Notes under the pieces: generated by a model | The model's input: only the letters and a program-made list of their open reading frames with translations | What the model was told of the DNA's origin: nothing | Databases searched by the model: none | Assembly (NCBI RefSeq): GCF_013074385.2 | Contig: NZ_JABEYA020000012.1 | Coordinates: 1-64,000 of the forward strand | Length of the DNA: 64,000 bases | Source of the DNA: Vibrio ostreicida | GTDB taxonomy: Bacteria > Pseudomonadota > Gammaproteobacteria > Enterobacterales > Vibrionaceae | Direction: 5' to 3' | Made by a program: the position numbers and the translations under genes | Part shown: piece by piece, positions 37,047 to 47,384 of the stretch | Numbering within the stretch: position 1 is the stretch's first letter | How the letters are laid out: the number at the start of each line of letters is the position of its first letter

Positions 37047-38930
37047 ATGAAACTGTCACTCAAACAAAAATTTATTGGCGCCAGTTTATTGGCCGTCGTA
37101 CTAATGGCAAGTGCCCTGACTTGGCTGTCTGCTGATCAACTGTTCAAACAAACTCGTAATGGCGTTTATGCTCGGGCTGAGAGCCTTGCGACAACCGCAT
37201 CTGAGGGAATCTCGGACTGGATTAGTATCCGTAAAAACATCGCGAAGGCTTTTAATGATTACAGCCAAGAAACGGACATTGTTCCTTTTCTTCAACTTGC
37301 TCGCAAGGCGGGTGGTTTTGACGAGCTTTTCCTAGGTACGCCTCAAGGCGGAATGTATCGTTCACATCCAGAACGAAATCGCGCAGACTACGATCCTCGG
37401 GTTCGCCCTTGGTATAAAGATGCCAATTCAGCTGGCCGTCAGATCATTACGACCGCTTATCAAGATGCTATCACCAATGCACTTTTGGTTACGATTGCTG
37501 AGCCTGTGCGCCGCAATGGTCAACTTATTGGTGTTGTTGGTGCCGACGTGTTAATTGATCAGTTGATTGATGATGTCATTAGTCTTGATGCTGGTGAACG
37601 TGCTTACGCCATGTTGATTGATACTCAAGATGGAACGTTTCTAGCGCATCCTGATGAAAAACTGTTGCTTAAACCCGTCACTGCGTTGTCGAAAAAGTTA
37701 ACGATGAGCATGATTGAAAAGGCGGCCGCTTCAGGCTCAATGGAAATCATTGAACGAAACGGAGAAGAAAAATTCTACTTCTTTAATAAGGTGCCTGATA
37801 CACAGTGGATTTTTGCGATAGAAATGGACCGTAGCATTGAAGAAGCCGCGCATACGGAACTACTGGAAGACCTCTTCCTCACCGCCATTGTTATTACGAT
37901 CATGGTGATTGGTCTTGTTTCTTGGCTCGTCAGCTTTTTATTCCGAGACTTAGGCCATGTTTCTCGTGCTTTAGAGGAAATTGCGTCAGGTGAGGGCGAT
38001 CTGACTCAACGTCTCGAACCACGCAGCGATGATGAAGTGGGGCAACTCGCCACTAATTTTAATACCTTCGTTGGTAACATGCATGCCATGGTTTCTAAGC
38101 TTAGCCGTGTTTCAGCATCCCTGTCGGAGCAAGCAAAACATACCGCAGAGCAGGCTGAAGAGCGAAGTGCACGCATTCGTTTACAGCAAGACGAAGTCAA
38201 TATGGTCGCAACGGCAATCAATGAGATGGCGGCGGCGACTCAGGAAATCGCGGGTAATGCGGACAATACTGCTCAAAATTCCACAGAAGCAGTGACCGCT
38301 TGCGTCCACGGCGGCGAGCAGGTCATCCAAACGCAAAATTCTATTCAGAATCTCGCGCAAGAAGTTCAGGTCGCGACGGGTGTCATTCAAGAACTGGAAA
38401 CACATGGTAACAGCATCAGTACGATTCTATCGACGATTCAAGATATTGCTGAGCAAACCAACTTGCTGGCGTTGAATGCAGCCATTGAAGCAGCACGCGC
38501 GGGTGAACAAGGTCGAGGTTTCGCCGTGGTAGCCGATGAAGTGCGAGTACTCAGTCAAAGAACGCACGCGTCTACTAAAGAGATTCAACAAATGATTGAA
38601 ACTCTGCAAGGCACAACCTCTAAAGCCGTTGGGATCATGGGGGACAGTCGACAACTGGCCGATACCAGTGTCACTGACGCAGATTCTGCAGCGATTAGCC
38701 TGACACAGATTCAAACCGCAGTTGAACAAATCAGCGATATGGCTACGCAAATTGCGTCCGCGGCGGAAGAACAAGCTTCTGTGACATCTGAAATTACCCG
38801 CAACACGGTGGGTATTCGAGATGTGTCGAATGAATTGTCTGATGAAGCACATGACGCAGCGTCTCAGGCGGCGCAGCTGTCAGAGCTTTCTTATGAACTT
38901 GAGCAAGAAATCGCGCGCTTTAAGTTATAA
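37047..38930 (+). CDS. Methyl-accepting chemotaxis protein with dCache sensor
   Basis: 627 residues. First membrane segment at about 9-29, periplasmic double-Cache domain of about 240 residues ([17 protein letters not shown] is the dCache signature, [12 protein letters not shown] the inner strand), second membrane segment around 275-300, HAMP, then the signalling helices with the hairpin tip [32 protein letters not shown]. No C-terminal pentapeptide for CheR. The dCache domain often binds amino acids or polyamines; the ligand here is unknown. Confidence 0.93.
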   Translation: MKLSLKQKFIGASLLAVVLMASALTWLSADQLFKQTRNGVYARAESLATTASEGISDWISIRKNIAKAFNDYSQETDIVPFLQLARKAGGFDELFLGTPQGGMYRSHPERNRADYDPRVRPWYKDANSAGRQIITTAYQDAITNALLVTIAEPVRRNGQLIGVVGADVLIDQLIDDVISLDAGERAYAMLIDTQDGTFLAHPDEKLLLKPVTALSKKLTMSMIEKAAASGSMEIIERNGEEKFYFFNKVPDTQWIFAIEMDRSIEEAAHTELLEDLFLTAIVITIMVIGLVSWLVSFLFRDLGHVSRALEEIASGEGDLTQRLEPRSDDEVGQLATNFNTFVGNMHAMVSKLSRVSASLSEQAKHTAEQAEERSARIRLQQDEVNMVATAINEMAAATQEIAGNADNTAQNSTEAVTACVHGGEQVIQTQNSIQNLAQEVQVATGVIQELETHGNSISTILSTIQDIAEQTNLLALNAAIEAARAGEQGRGFAVVADEVRVLSQRTHASTKEIQQMIETLQGTTSKAVGIMGDSRQLADTSVTDADSAAISLTQIQTAVEQISDMATQIASAAEEQASVTSEITRNTVGIRDVSNELSDEAHDAASQAAQLSELSYELEQEIARFKL

Positions 38931-39017
38931 GGCAAACCAACTGAGTACTATTGGTGAAGATGTCAGTGTTTATACAGTGATGGAAGGCCAATCATCAAGA
39001 GACTCGGGATGTATCCT

Positions 39018-39044
39018 AAGCCCGGTTTGAAACCGGGCTTTTTC
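39018..39044 (+). terminator. Terminator after chemoreceptor gene
   Basis: AAGCCCGGTT (39018-39027), loop TGA, AACCGGGCTT (39031-39040), followed by TTTCT. Perfect 10-bp stem. Confidence 0.9.
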
Positions 39045-39150
39045 TATTCTGATGACTGTAATTGGATGTTAGCTAGATAGGCAATGCGGGCTTGGCACAC
39101 CGACCAGACCGGAGAGATCGCCTAGACTGCGCCAGACGAAGACACAGTAA

Positions 39151-40254
39151 TTACCTTATGAGTCCATATTTCTTATCAAGTATATTGATGATTTCTTGCT
39201 TTGGGTGGTCACTCATTTTAATGGGTCTGCCGATGATTTTTTCGGCTATATCAATGTAGGTGCGTGAAATATCGAGTAAGGCGTCGGTAGGAAGCTCATT
39301 ATTACGCGCGAGAGCTAAGCGCTCTGACATGCGTTCTTTATTTAACAGGATGTCAGGGTCAGGGAAATAACGTAACAAAAACTGACGAAAACCTTCTTTA
39401 GAGTTTTCAACAATATGGCCCGCGTTATATTCATTTTCATCCCATATTCTTGAAGAGTCCGGTGTCCCGACTTCGTCCATGTAAATCATTTTCTCTCTAC
39501 CGGTAGAGTCTTTTACATAGCCAAATTCAAATTTAGTATCAACAAAGATTTGTTCAACCTCAGCTAGGGCATTGCTAATGAGAACAAAGCCTTCTCTCAG
39601 CAATTTCTCATATTGAGCGATGTCGTCTTGATGAGAAAAATTGAATGCAGCAAAGTTTTGCTCGATATCGTGGCGTTCAATATTGACGTCGTCGGCTTCA
39701 GGCACGCCTGGAATGCCAGTTAAAACACCTTTCGTTGAGGGAGTCATGATCAACTCGGGTAACACTGTGTCTTTCTTAAGCCCTTCAGGCAACTCAATGC
39801 CACAGAATGTACGCTCGCCTTTTTCATATGAACGCCACATTGAACCAGTAATATACTGACGACAAATGGCCTCTATTTTTAGAGGTTTCGCTTTTTGTAC
39901 AATCCAGACAAGTGGATGAGGAATATCAAGAATGTGGCTATCCGCTAAGCCATTTTTTTTGAAAAGTTCAAACCAATGATTGGAAATGGCGTTGAGAGCC
40001 GCCCCTTTACCTGGCACCCCTTTGAGTCCCTCTTGACCGTGCCAAATACAGTCAAAGGCAGAAATTCTATCACTGATTACCATAATAGCTAAAGGGGCAT
40101 CAGCGGCAACATCGTACCCTTTTTCTTTAATTAGTCGTTGGCTATCCTCTTCAGTCAACCAATAGACCGAACGGACTTTTCCGCTGTGGACGGGTTTCAG
40201 AGTGCGAATGGGAAGATCATCATTAATGGCAAGAACTTGATCAGCAAGACTCAT
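39151..40254 (-). CDS. purC: SAICAR synthetase (long form)
   Basis: 367 residues, well above the 237 of E. coli PurC; this longer form is usual in Vibrio and some other bacteria. Motifs: [15 protein letters not shown] near the start, [11 protein letters not shown] (nucleotide binding), [23 protein letters not shown] and [13 protein letters not shown]. It joins aspartate to CAIR in purine synthesis. Standing alone here. Confidence 0.95.
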   Translation of the reverse strand: MSLADQVLAINDDLPIRTLKPVHSGKVRSVYWLTEEDSQRLIKEKGYDVAADAPLAIMVISDRISAFDCIWHGQEGLKGVPGKGAALNAISNHWFELFKKNGLADSHILDIPHPLVWIVQKAKPLKIEAICRQYITGSMWRSYEKGERTFCGIELPEGLKKDTVLPELIMTPSTKGVLTGIPGVPEADDVNIERHDIEQNFAAFNFSHQDDIAQYEKLLREGFVLISNALAEVEQIFVDTKFEFGYVKDSTGREKMIYMDEVGTPDSSRIWDENEYNAGHIVENSKEGFRQFLLRYFPDPDILLNKERMSERLALARNNELPTDALLDISRTYIDIAEKIIGRPIKMSDHPKQEIINILDKKYGLIR

Positions 40255-40476
40255 TGAGGCATACCTATGTTTATCAAAAGTGAAAGGTTGGCTTGGAAAG
40301 GCAAGCGGTTATGCTTGGATGATACCAGAACTTAATCAAGCTTTCAGGTAAAAGGCAAACGATTGCCTTTGCTGTGACAAGATTAATATTGAAATCGAGG
40401 AACGAGGGCGTTGTCTTGGTTTCTCTATGATGAGGAATCGAGCCTTTGTTATCCATCGTGCGTTTGTATTGCCTGA

Positions 40477-40872
40477 TTAGTGATAGTGATTCGCGCCGCT
40501 TTCGACAAAAAACACCTCGCAGTGATACTGGTTAGCTAAATTGTGCAGCCAGCTTCGTTCGATCTGAGTAATATTATCCGATGCGACAATAGCACTAGCG
40601 TTTCCTGATTTAATCGCTTTCGCCACTATATCAACTTCAGATAACCGTTGTGAGGGTTTCATTTGGAGAATTTTTTTACACAGGACTTTATACGAAGAAA
40701 ACTGATTGTAGTCAGGGCGAGGGCATTCAGCGGTAAACAGAATCCATTGGTCACTATGCGATAAACCTGCTAGTCGGTTGAGCGTTGAGGGCGGCATCAT
40801 CATGGGCTGAGTTGATTGGGCCAAGACGTTAAATTTTGATATGGGTCTATTTTCCGAGTGAGCCTGAAACAT
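40477..40872 (-). CDS. sulA: SulA-like SOS cell-division inhibitor
   Basis: 131 residues. Resembles SulA in the middle (QPMMMPPSTLNRLAGLSHSD, LQMKPSQRLSEVDIVAKAIK, GNASAIVASDNIT) and in the final YH. SulA blocks FtsZ assembly during DNA damage. A 16-bp LexA box lies 23 bases upstream of the ATG at 40872, which has AAGGA before it. The sequence is diverged from the E. coli type, so identity rests on the box plus the motif pattern. Confidence 0.75.
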   Translation of the reverse strand: MFQAHSENRPISKFNVLAQSTQPMMMPPSTLNRLAGLSHSDQWILFTAECPRPDYNQFSSYKVLCKKILQMKPSQRLSEVDIVAKAIKSGNASAIVASDNITQIERSWLHNLANQYHCEVFFVESGANHYH

Positions 40873-40894
40873 GGATGCTGTCCTTATATACATA

Positions 40895-40910
40895 CTGTTT
40901 AAATATACAG
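40895..40910 (-). promoter_or_regulatory. LexA (SOS) box for sulA-like gene
   Basis: CTGTTTAAATATACAG fits the consensus CTG-N10-CAG, with an AT-rich centre ending TATA. It lies 23 bases upstream of the proposed start, the right place to repress it. Confidence 0.8.
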
Positions 40911-41102
40911 TAGTTCATTTGCTCGGCTGGATCAACCTTGCGGGATGATTTTTTACCCAGCTTGAAAGAGGGATGATGTGTATTTGGTATTAACGTATTG
41001 ATTCTTTTAATGTCTCTGTTTTTTCTCTCAGTCATCAATGAAGATCATCAAAGTCGCACGAATGGACGACTTCAAAGACGTGGAATAAAGAGAGGTCTTC
41101 CC

Positions 41103-41804
41103 TTATAAGAAACGCGCAGGATCGTCACTGAAAATCGCGTCAATATTCGTTAAACAGCGAATAGATTCGGGCTGATTGACCGTATAACACCAGACCTGAT
41201 AACCGGAGGATTGTAATTGAGAAATCTGTTCTTGATTGACTCGCTGATAGTGAAGATTGCAACTAAATGCTGATATATCTTCGAGAAGTTGAATATCATT
41301 GGACGACAAAGACTCGGTTAACACCGCGAGGCGATAGTCAGGCAATCTAAGATGCAAGTGTCGCATGATGTCGTGATCAAAGCTTGATAGTATAATGGTG
41401 TCTGGGGCGGTTAGGTCAGATTCGAGAGTTTGTTTCACTAGACTGGCTACATTCAGTGTATCCTGATGGTCTACTTTGATTTCTATGTTCAGTTTGATGC
41501 CCAGTTGGCGAGAAAGTAGAAGTAATTCTGACAACGTCATTATTTTTTCGCCACGAAACCTTTTATCGAACCAATCCCCAAAGTCAAACTGACGAAGATC
41601 ATCGAGGGTCAATTGGTCAATTCTGCCATGCCCATTGCTGCAACGATCAATCGTATAGTCATGACAAACAACCAAAATGTTGTCTTTGGTTGGTTGTACA
41701 TCAACTTCAACCCATTCGAGACCGAGATCCGCGGCAGCTTGCACGCTTGAGCGAGTGTTTTCAGGGTAATATGCCGCGACACCACGGTGCCCTATAATCA
41801 TCAT
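41103..41804 (-). CDS. ugpQ: Glycerophosphodiester phosphodiesterase (UgpQ-like)
   Basis: 233 residues, TIM-barrel GDPD family. MIIGHRGVAAYYPENTRSS gives the catalytic His and the HRG and ENT motifs; EWVEVDVQPTKDNILVVCHD carries the metal-binding Glu/Asp and the second catalytic His. It cleaves glycerophosphodiesters to glycerol-3-phosphate and an alcohol, cytoplasmic here (no signal peptide). The start at 41804 follows GGAG by 7 bases; the long frame to 42038 overlaps the next gene and is not supported. Confidence 0.9.
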   Translation of the reverse strand: MMIIGHRGVAAYYPENTRSSVQAAADLGLEWVEVDVQPTKDNILVVCHDYTIDRCSNGHGRIDQLTLDDLRQFDFGDWFDKRFRGEKIMTLSELLLLSRQLGIKLNIEIKVDHQDTLNVASLVKQTLESDLTAPDTIILSSFDHDIMRHLHLRLPDYRLAVLTESLSSNDIQLLEDISAFSCNLHYQRVNQEQISQLQSSGYQVWCYTVNQPESIRCLTNIDAIFSDDPARFL

Positions 41805-41935
41805 ATTTTTTCTCCAAACGTCGTGTAATAAAGATATAAAAGAGTTTACTTGGTATTTATAGACGAATCTGACATTATCAAAATGTACTGCAGTCGCAGA
41901 ATCGTCTATTTCGTCAACCCTAGAGAGAATCACCA

Positions 41936-42826
41936 TTGAATGCTGAAAACAGATCCGCATGGATACTCGTCGCCACCACAGCATTGGCGGGCTTGGGCTG
42001 GATATTCTCGAAACAAACCATTGAGGGTTTACCCCCATTTGGCTTTATTGGCCTGCGTTTTATCGTCGCTTCCCTTTTTTTGTTTCCCTTCTGCCTTAAA
42101 TCATTCAAGCATATGACCGTGGTTCAATGTATGCAGGCAATGGGCGGTGGGTTCATTCTTGCTTTGGCTTTGCTGACTTGGGTTCATGCGATTGCCATCA
42201 GTGAGACGTTGGGAGAGGGAGCGTTTATTGTTAGCCTATCGATGATCATTGTCCCTATTGTGGCTTGGGCTCTGTTTAACGTGCGGCCAAAACGGGCGTT
42301 TTGGGTCGCTATGCCGATTGCGGTTTCTGGTCTCGGTTTATTATCTCTTCAAGATGGGTGGAATGGGGCCACAGGGCAATTATGGTTTCTGGCCAATGCG
42401 TGCCTGCTTGCACTTCATTTCAATGTCAACAGCCGTTTAGCGCAGTCTATGCCGATACTCATGCTGACTTGCATACAGTTGTTTGTTACTGGCGTGTTGG
42501 GTCTGCTTGTGTCGGTGATGTTTGAAGTTATCCCTGATCGTGTGGAGCTGAGTATTTGGGGGTGGTTTGCGGCCAGTGCCCTTTTGGCAACGAGCTTGCG
42601 CTATGTTATGCAAACGCTAGGGCAAAAACATAGTCAACCAGCGAATGCAGCGCTCATTATGCTTCTAGAACCGATTTGGACCGTAATACTGAGCATCTTA
42701 ATGTACGGGGAGTCCTTGTCTGTCAATAAACTGTTTGGCTGTGGCCTTATTTTATTGGCTTTGCTGTTATACCGTACTGACGGACGATTGTTTCGATGGT
42801 CAGGCATAAGACGCAATGTGAGATAG
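41936..42826 (+). CDS. DMT/EamA family transporter
   Basis: 296 residues, about 10 membrane helices, two EamA repeats (SAWILVATTALAGLGWIFSK, GFIGLRFIVASLFLFPFCL; second repeat around 150-280 with LEPIWTVILSILMYGES). It probably exports metabolites or amino acids. No ATG near the family start; the TTG at 41936 with a GAGAGAA upstream is the best start. Confidence 0.88.
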   Translation: MNAENRSAWILVATTALAGLGWIFSKQTIEGLPPFGFIGLRFIVASLFLFPFCLKSFKHMTVVQCMQAMGGGFILALALLTWVHAIAISETLGEGAFIVSLSMIIVPIVAWALFNVRPKRAFWVAMPIAVSGLGLLSLQDGWNGATGQLWFLANACLLALHFNVNSRLAQSMPILMLTCIQLFVTGVLGLLVSVMFEVIPDRVELSIWGWFAASALLATSLRYVMQTLGQKHSQPANAALIMLLEPIWTVILSILMYGESLSVNKLFGCGLILLALLLYRTDGRLFRWSGIRRNVR

Positions 42827-42917
42827 CGCCAAGGTCACAACGTAGAGTTTTTACTCTTTTCATTTGGTCTCGTATTGCTAAATTGAATCATTAGTACGAG
42901 GCTAAATAGGTTTTGAG

Positions 42918-43691
42918 ATGAAACTACATACGATTCAGGGTTATATCCAAACAATGTATTTGGCTGAATATTCAGATAAGCTCATGTTGCTCGATGGGGC
43001 GAGTCGGGCAGATATCCCTTTTCTCAAGCACTATATTACTCATACGATGGGTGTACCCTTTACGAGATTGAAAATGGTTGTCGTGACTCATATGCACCCA
43101 GATCACGCTGGAGGGGCCCATAAACTCAGAGAGCTAACAGGATGTAAAATCGTTTCTGCGGAAAAGGAAAAGCAGTGGTACAGTGGTTTTGTCGGTATTG
43201 TGATGCACTTAACGGATGTCGCTTTGGCGGGTTGGGTCGCTTCTCGAATGAAAAAACCAAAACGCAGACTTTGGTATCCAAGATATCTCTATCCGGATCT
43301 TACTCTAAAAGATGGTCAGGCAATCCCAGGGTTTGAAGATTGGGAAGTCATGGAAACGCCGGGGCATACTGACAGAGACCTTTCTTTGTATCACCCCCAA
43401 CAGCGGCTGCTTTACGTCGCCGATCTGATTGTTGAAGTTAAAAAGCGACTTATCGCTCCATTCCCTATTTTCCATCCTAACAAGTACCGTCAATCTCTCG
43501 AGCGGGTCTACCAAATGTCGCCTAAAACTTTATTGTTGGCTCATGGGGGAGAAGTGAAATTGACCCCGACGTCTTACCAGTATTTACTCGACGTGGCTCC
43601 GATAACACCAACGACACACTGGCGGGCCACAAAGATAAAGTTAAAAAGTCTCTTGGGCGCGGTGTGGCTATTTGGGGTGAGCGATAAGTAG
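42918..43691 (+). CDS. Metallo-beta-lactamase-fold hydrolase
   Basis: 257 residues. Zinc-binding HxHxDH is present (VVTHMHPDHAGGAH), with a second His in METPGHTDRDLSLY and Asp in LLYVADLI, and a final His in LLLAHGGE. A general MBL-fold hydrolase; the exact reaction is unknown. Stands alone between the DMT transporter and a G-tract intergenic region. Confidence 0.9.
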   Translation: MKLHTIQGYIQTMYLAEYSDKLMLLDGASRADIPFLKHYITHTMGVPFTRLKMVVVTHMHPDHAGGAHKLRELTGCKIVSAEKEKQWYSGFVGIVMHLTDVALAGWVASRMKKPKRRLWYPRYLYPDLTLKDGQAIPGFEDWEVMETPGHTDRDLSLYHPQQRLLYVADLIVEVKKRLIAPFPIFHPNKYRQSLERVYQMSPKTLLLAHGGEVKLTPTSYQYLLDVAPITPTTHWRATKIKLKSLLGAVWLFGVSDK

Positions 43692-43740
43692 CGTTATTTG
43701 TAGCGCCTTTGTTGGAGGGGCTAACCTTGATGGCTGATTT

Positions 43741-43751
43741 GGGGGGGGGGG
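43741..43751. repeat. Run of eleven G residues
   Basis: Eleven consecutive G followed by TGGG, between the convergent metallo-hydrolase (ends 43691) and diguanylate cyclase (ends 43852). It is not in a real gene. Such runs can slip during replication, or they may reflect a sequencing ambiguity. Confidence 0.7.
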
Positions 43752-43851
43752 TGGGTCTGATGTAAGCAGTCGATGGGAGAAATGGACTATGTATTTCAGT
43801 GTGCTTCCCCATGTACATGACGGATTTTTTTAGATACGGCAAAAACAGTAT

Positions 43852-44997
43852 TCACTGTGAACTCGATTTTTTACTTTTGGGGGTAATATAGGTCAGCGAT
43901 GGGTTGCTCTTTTCAGCATGCGTGACTGATTTTTTGAGATACATATCCTTATCCGCTCTCGACAATGTATCTCGACAGGAAAGGTAATTTGTAGGGCCAG
44001 ACTGGGCGATTCCTATGCTCAAAGAAACATCTTTGCGCATGGCCTCAAGTTTTTCCAATAGCCTTGGGATGTAGTTTAAACTGGCATCTTCTTTTGCACA
44101 GTTGGGCATAACCACAACAAACTCATCGCCCCCCATGCGAAAACACAAATCCACACTTCGAGACACCCCTCGCAGGCTGTCCGATACCGCGATGAGCACG
44201 TTATCGCCGTGTTCATGTCCGTGCAGATCATTGAACGCTTTAAACGCATCGATATCTATGTATAAGAGCGATATGGGTTCGCCTCTTTGTCTTGACTCTA
44301 GAAATAACTTGCTTGAAAATTCCTCAAACGCCCGTTTGTTATAGAGATTCGTGAGTGAATCAAGGCGAGTCATTTCCTTGAGATCTTTGGTTCTTTCTAA
44401 TACGATTGACTCTAAGTCAGCGACATAGCTATTGGATTTGTTTCTTTCAATTTCAATTTCGTTCATCATACTTTTAATATAAGTATCAAAAACATATGAA
44501 ACATCAAAGTCTATCAGTCTCTCAAGGATGCCACACAGTTTATCGGCATAGCTTTCGTCGTTGATATTATTCTTTATTCGTAGAATGAGCGTGTTTTTGA
44601 GATAATTGACCGCTGAGAGGTACAGCTTGGGATCGATGCCAATTCTTTTATGGACCAAACCAATCCTTAACCTGTGTTCAACGTAATCCAGATCGATATC
44701 CTTACTAAATAAATCAATAATATACTGCCTGAGCGCCGCAATGAGGCGTTTTAGCGTGCCTGAATCACCAATTAACGTTTCCACATCTGGTGTGTGAGTT
44801 TGGTGTTCGTAGAACTCGTCCACAATTTGGTCCAATTCTCGACTGATGATGTTTTTAATCGAATGTATCTCGCAGAGATCGCTAGGTGTTAGCCGAAATA
44901 AGCGTAACCTCTGCATCAACTCGTTATCAGAGATATGTTGCTGTTCGACTAAAGACTTATCAGTTATTCGCATGAGTGAGTCAAATGTGAGTTCCAC
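43852..44997 (-). CDS. Globin-coupled diguanylate cyclase
   Basis: 381 residues. Residues about 25-180 look like a globin-coupled sensor, with the proximal-His candidate in GLVHKRIGIDPKLYLSAV. A short coiled linker follows, then a GGDEF domain (about 210-370) with MTRLDSLTNLYNKRAF, the active RMGGDEF and the inhibitory RxxD (RSVD five residues before it). It makes c-di-GMP, probably controlled by oxygen through heme. The plan matches DosC-type oxygen sensors. Confidence 0.88.
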   Translation of the reverse strand: MELTFDSLMRITDKSLVEQQHISDNELMQRLRLFRLTPSDLCEIHSIKNIISRELDQIVDEFYEHQTHTPDVETLIGDSGTLKRLIAALRQYIIDLFSKDIDLDYVEHRLRIGLVHKRIGIDPKLYLSAVNYLKNTLILRIKNNINDESYADKLCGILERLIDFDVSYVFDTYIKSMMNEIEIERNKSNSYVADLESIVLERTKDLKEMTRLDSLTNLYNKRAFEEFSSKLFLESRQRGEPISLLYIDIDAFKAFNDLHGHEHGDNVLIAVSDSLRGVSRSVDLCFRMGGDEFVVVMPNCAKEDASLNYIPRLLEKLEAMRKDVSLSIGIAQSGPTNYLSCRDTLSRADKDMYLKKSVTHAEKSNPSLTYITPKSKKSSSQ

Positions 44998-45210
44998 TAA
45001 TTAAATTATACATCAGAATGCATATATTTCTTGTTTTATGAGTGTTTGTCACCATTGCGACGATCCTGAGACCAATTTTGGGGCAATAACACGTGTTCTA
45101 AATAACCATAATTTACGATTATTCATGACGTTGAGTGGGATTGATATGAGTTATTGAGTAAAGGGCTGATTGAAATTTTATGGAATCACGTTAATATGTG
45201 CAACAAGTGA

Positions 45211-45230
45211 AAATGAGATTGCTTCTCACT
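45211..45230 (+). promoter_or_regulatory. Fur-like box upstream of TonB2 operon
   Basis: AAATGAGATTGCTTCTCACT contains the inverted TGAGA/TCTCA arms typical of Vibrio Fur boxes and lies 33 bases upstream of the first gene. Iron control is expected for this operon, but the match is imperfect. Confidence 0.5.
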
Positions 45231-45262
45231 AATCTGACCGGACATCATTGAAAACACACGTT

Positions 45263-46039
45263 ATGAATCTTAGACAATCCAGTTTATCCTTGTTGCTCTC
45301 GATGGCAGCGTTTGGCGTCATTGCCTCGACCCTTGACAGCGCTCAATCTATCCAAAGTAAAACGAATGCATCCTCTGCCGCAAGTCAAAAGCGCATCGAT
45401 TTTAGTGCTGAAAACACGCTGAGTTTGAAGCAAGAAGTCGAACAGCTTGAAGAAGAAATCAAGAATCTAGATATTTATCAATCTCATCTATCGGCCCTGA
45501 TTGAAAGCCAAAATCAAGAAGTCATCAATATCTCGATCCAGATTGATGAGATCAAAACGACGCGTGAAGGTTTGGTGCCGTTGATGTATCAAATGATTTC
45601 CGGTTTACGAACGGTGATAGAGAAGGATATCCCCATCAAGCAAGCGCAGCGTGAAGCGAGAGTGGTCAAGCTGGAAACATTGATGACTCGTGCGGATGTG
45701 AGTGACGCTGAAAAATATCGTCGAATTCTAGAAGCTTATCAGATCGAGCTTGATTACGGGTCCAAATTGGGCTGGTATCAAGGAAAAATAGAAGTCGAGA
45801 ACATGGCGAGAGAAGTCGACATTCTCCACCTAGGGCGGGTGTCTTTAGTTGCTCGGAGCTTAAACCGGACTAAATTCTGGTCATGGAATCAGGGTGAAAA
45901 ACGGTGGCAACGCCTTGATAAATCAATAAAATCTGATCTTGATAAGGCGTTTGACATAGCCACAAAGCAGACCAGCCCAAGCTTAGTCGTCCTTCCGGTC
46001 TCAACGCATGTCAAGCAGGGAGACTCTGATGAAATTTAA
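45263..46039 (+). CDS. DUF3450 protein of the TonB2 operon
   Basis: 258 residues. Signal peptide (SSLSLLLSMAAFGVIAS), then a long coiled coil (about 40-120: LKQEVEQLEEEIKNLDIYQS) and a C-terminal conserved block (LGRVSLVARSLNRTKFWSWN). DUF3450 members always accompany TtpC/ExbB/ExbD/TonB clusters and are periplasmic. A TTG start at 45248 is also possible. The last 11 bases overlap ttpC. Its role in energising TonB-dependent receptors is inferred from the operon. Confidence 0.85.
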   Translation: MNLRQSSLSLLLSMAAFGVIASTLDSAQSIQSKTNASSAASQKRIDFSAENTLSLKQEVEQLEEEIKNLDIYQSHLSALIESQNQEVINISIQIDEIKTTREGLVPLMYQMISGLRTVIEKDIPIKQAQREARVVKLETLMTRADVSDAEKYRRILEAYQIELDYGSKLGWYQGKIEVENMAREVDILHLGRVSLVARSLNRTKFWSWNQGEKRWQRLDKSIKSDLDKAFDIATKQTSPSLVVLPVSTHVKQGDSDEI

Positions 46040-47384
46040 CATGATAATATCGCTTATTGTGCTGTGTAGCATTGGGACGACGAATGCCTTGGCCGATTTG
46101 GTTGATAAAGCCCAATTGGAGAATAAGCAGCAGGCTCAACATAATCTTAAGCGTGAGGCTAGGTTTCAGCAAACTGAATCGCAACTGAAACAACGGAAGT
46201 CTCAACTGCTGCGTCAGCGCAGCGCTTTGCAAAAACAAAACGATAAACTCGTTGGTCAGTTTGGTGACAATGAAGATAAGCTCGCTCGATTGGAAGAGAA
46301 ATTGCGTTTGGAAAGCGGAAGTCTTGGTGAAGTGTTTGGTGTTGTGCGCCAAAATGCAAAAGAGCTTCAGTCTGAGCTTGAAAACTCGGTGACCTCGGCT
46401 GACAAGCAAACGTATACACAAACGGTAAAGGAAATCGCTGCGGCTTCCCAACTCCCTTCCATGGCACAACTAAAAGGACTTTGGTTGGCGCTAGAGGAGC
46501 AGATACAAGCCAGTGGGGAATTCGTCACCATACCTATTCGCTTTGTTGACGGGGAGGGCATCTCCCACGATAAAACGGCTGTGCGCCTTGGCTCCATTGG
46601 CTTGGTGGGAGAGGATGGCTATCTCAGGTGGTTGGCTAAAAAGGGAGAGGCTCAGACTTATAAGCAGCAACCGCGCCAAGCACCAACCCAGCTGAGTTTG
46701 TCAGCTCTATCCTCAGGACAAGAGCAACATATTGTATTGGATCCGTCTCGAGGTATTTTGTTGGCTCAGCTGGAAGAACGCCCCACTTTGTTTGAACGTC
46801 TTCAAGCGGGGGGATTGGTTGGCAAGATCATCTTGGGCTTAATGAGCATAGGTTTGATCATTGCCCTGATCCGTGGTGTCAGTCTACTTATTGCTCGGAA
46901 GAAAATTCACGCGCAGTTAAAAGTACCACAAACCCCAACAGATAACCCTCTTGGTCGCGTTCTTGCTGTGTACAGTAAAGAAAACAAGCTCAACGTCGAA
47001 GCGCTGGAGTTACGCTTGCTAGAAGCCATTGTCGACGAACAATCAGGCCTTGAAAAAGGCCTTTCGATGCTTAAGTTGTTGGCAGCATTAGCACCAATGC
47101 TCGGCTTACTTGGAACCGTGACAGGTATGATCGAAACGTTCCAAGTTATTACACAGTTTGGTAATAGCGATCCCAAAGTCATGGCTGGCGGAATTTCGAT
47201 GGCCCTAGTCACTACCGTTCTTGGACTGATTGCGGCTATGCCGCTGCTACTCGCTCACAATATACTCAGTTCACAGGCAGCGGCGATTCGGGCAATTCTT
47301 GAAAAACAAAGCATTTCTTTGGTTGCCGCTCAAGCAGAAAGAGATATTCAGGCAAATCAGGGTCCGCAGGAGAGCGCAGCTTAA
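46029..47384 (+). CDS. ttpC: TtpC, large MotA/TolQ/ExbB-family protein
   Basis: 451 residues. Signal-like start (MIISLIVLCSIGTTNALA), a coiled coil of about 100 residues (QQTESQLKQRKSQLLRQR), then a membrane segment at about 270-290 and an ExbB-like core (LKLLAALAPMLGLLGTVTGM, SMALVTTVLGLIAAMPLLL). TtpC is the extra component of the Vibrio TonB2 system, required along with ExbB2, ExbD2 and TonB2 for siderophore and heme uptake. GGGAG precedes the ATG at 46029. Confidence 0.92.
   Translation: MKFNMIISLIVLCSIGTTNALADLVDKAQLENKQQAQHNLKREARFQQTESQLKQRKSQLLRQRSALQKQNDKLVGQFGDNEDKLARLEEKLRLESGSLGEVFGVVRQNAKELQSELENSVTSADKQTYTQTVKEIAAASQLPSMAQLKGLWLALEEQIQASGEFVTIPIRFVDGEGISHDKTAVRLGSIGLVGEDGYLRWLAKKGEAQTYKQQPRQAPTQLSLSALSSGQEQHIVLDPSRGILLAQLEERPTLFERLQAGGLVGKIILGLMSIGLIIALIRGVSLLIARKKIHAQLKVPQTPTDNPLGRVLAVYSKENKLNVEALELRLLEAIVDEQSGLEKGLSMLKLLAALAPMLGLLGTVTGMIETFQVITQFGNSDPKVMAGGISMALVTTVLGLIAAMPLLLAHNILSSQAAAIRAILEKQSISLVAAQAERDIQANQGPQESAA

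Noticed and set aside
40847..41038. Minus-strand frame over the LexA box
   Set aside because: It spans the operator and the sulA 5' end and has no ribosome site; a shadow frame.
43522..43842. Minus-strand frame crossing the G tract
   Set aside because: Its proline run is produced only by the G tract, and it overlaps the end of the metallo-hydrolase.
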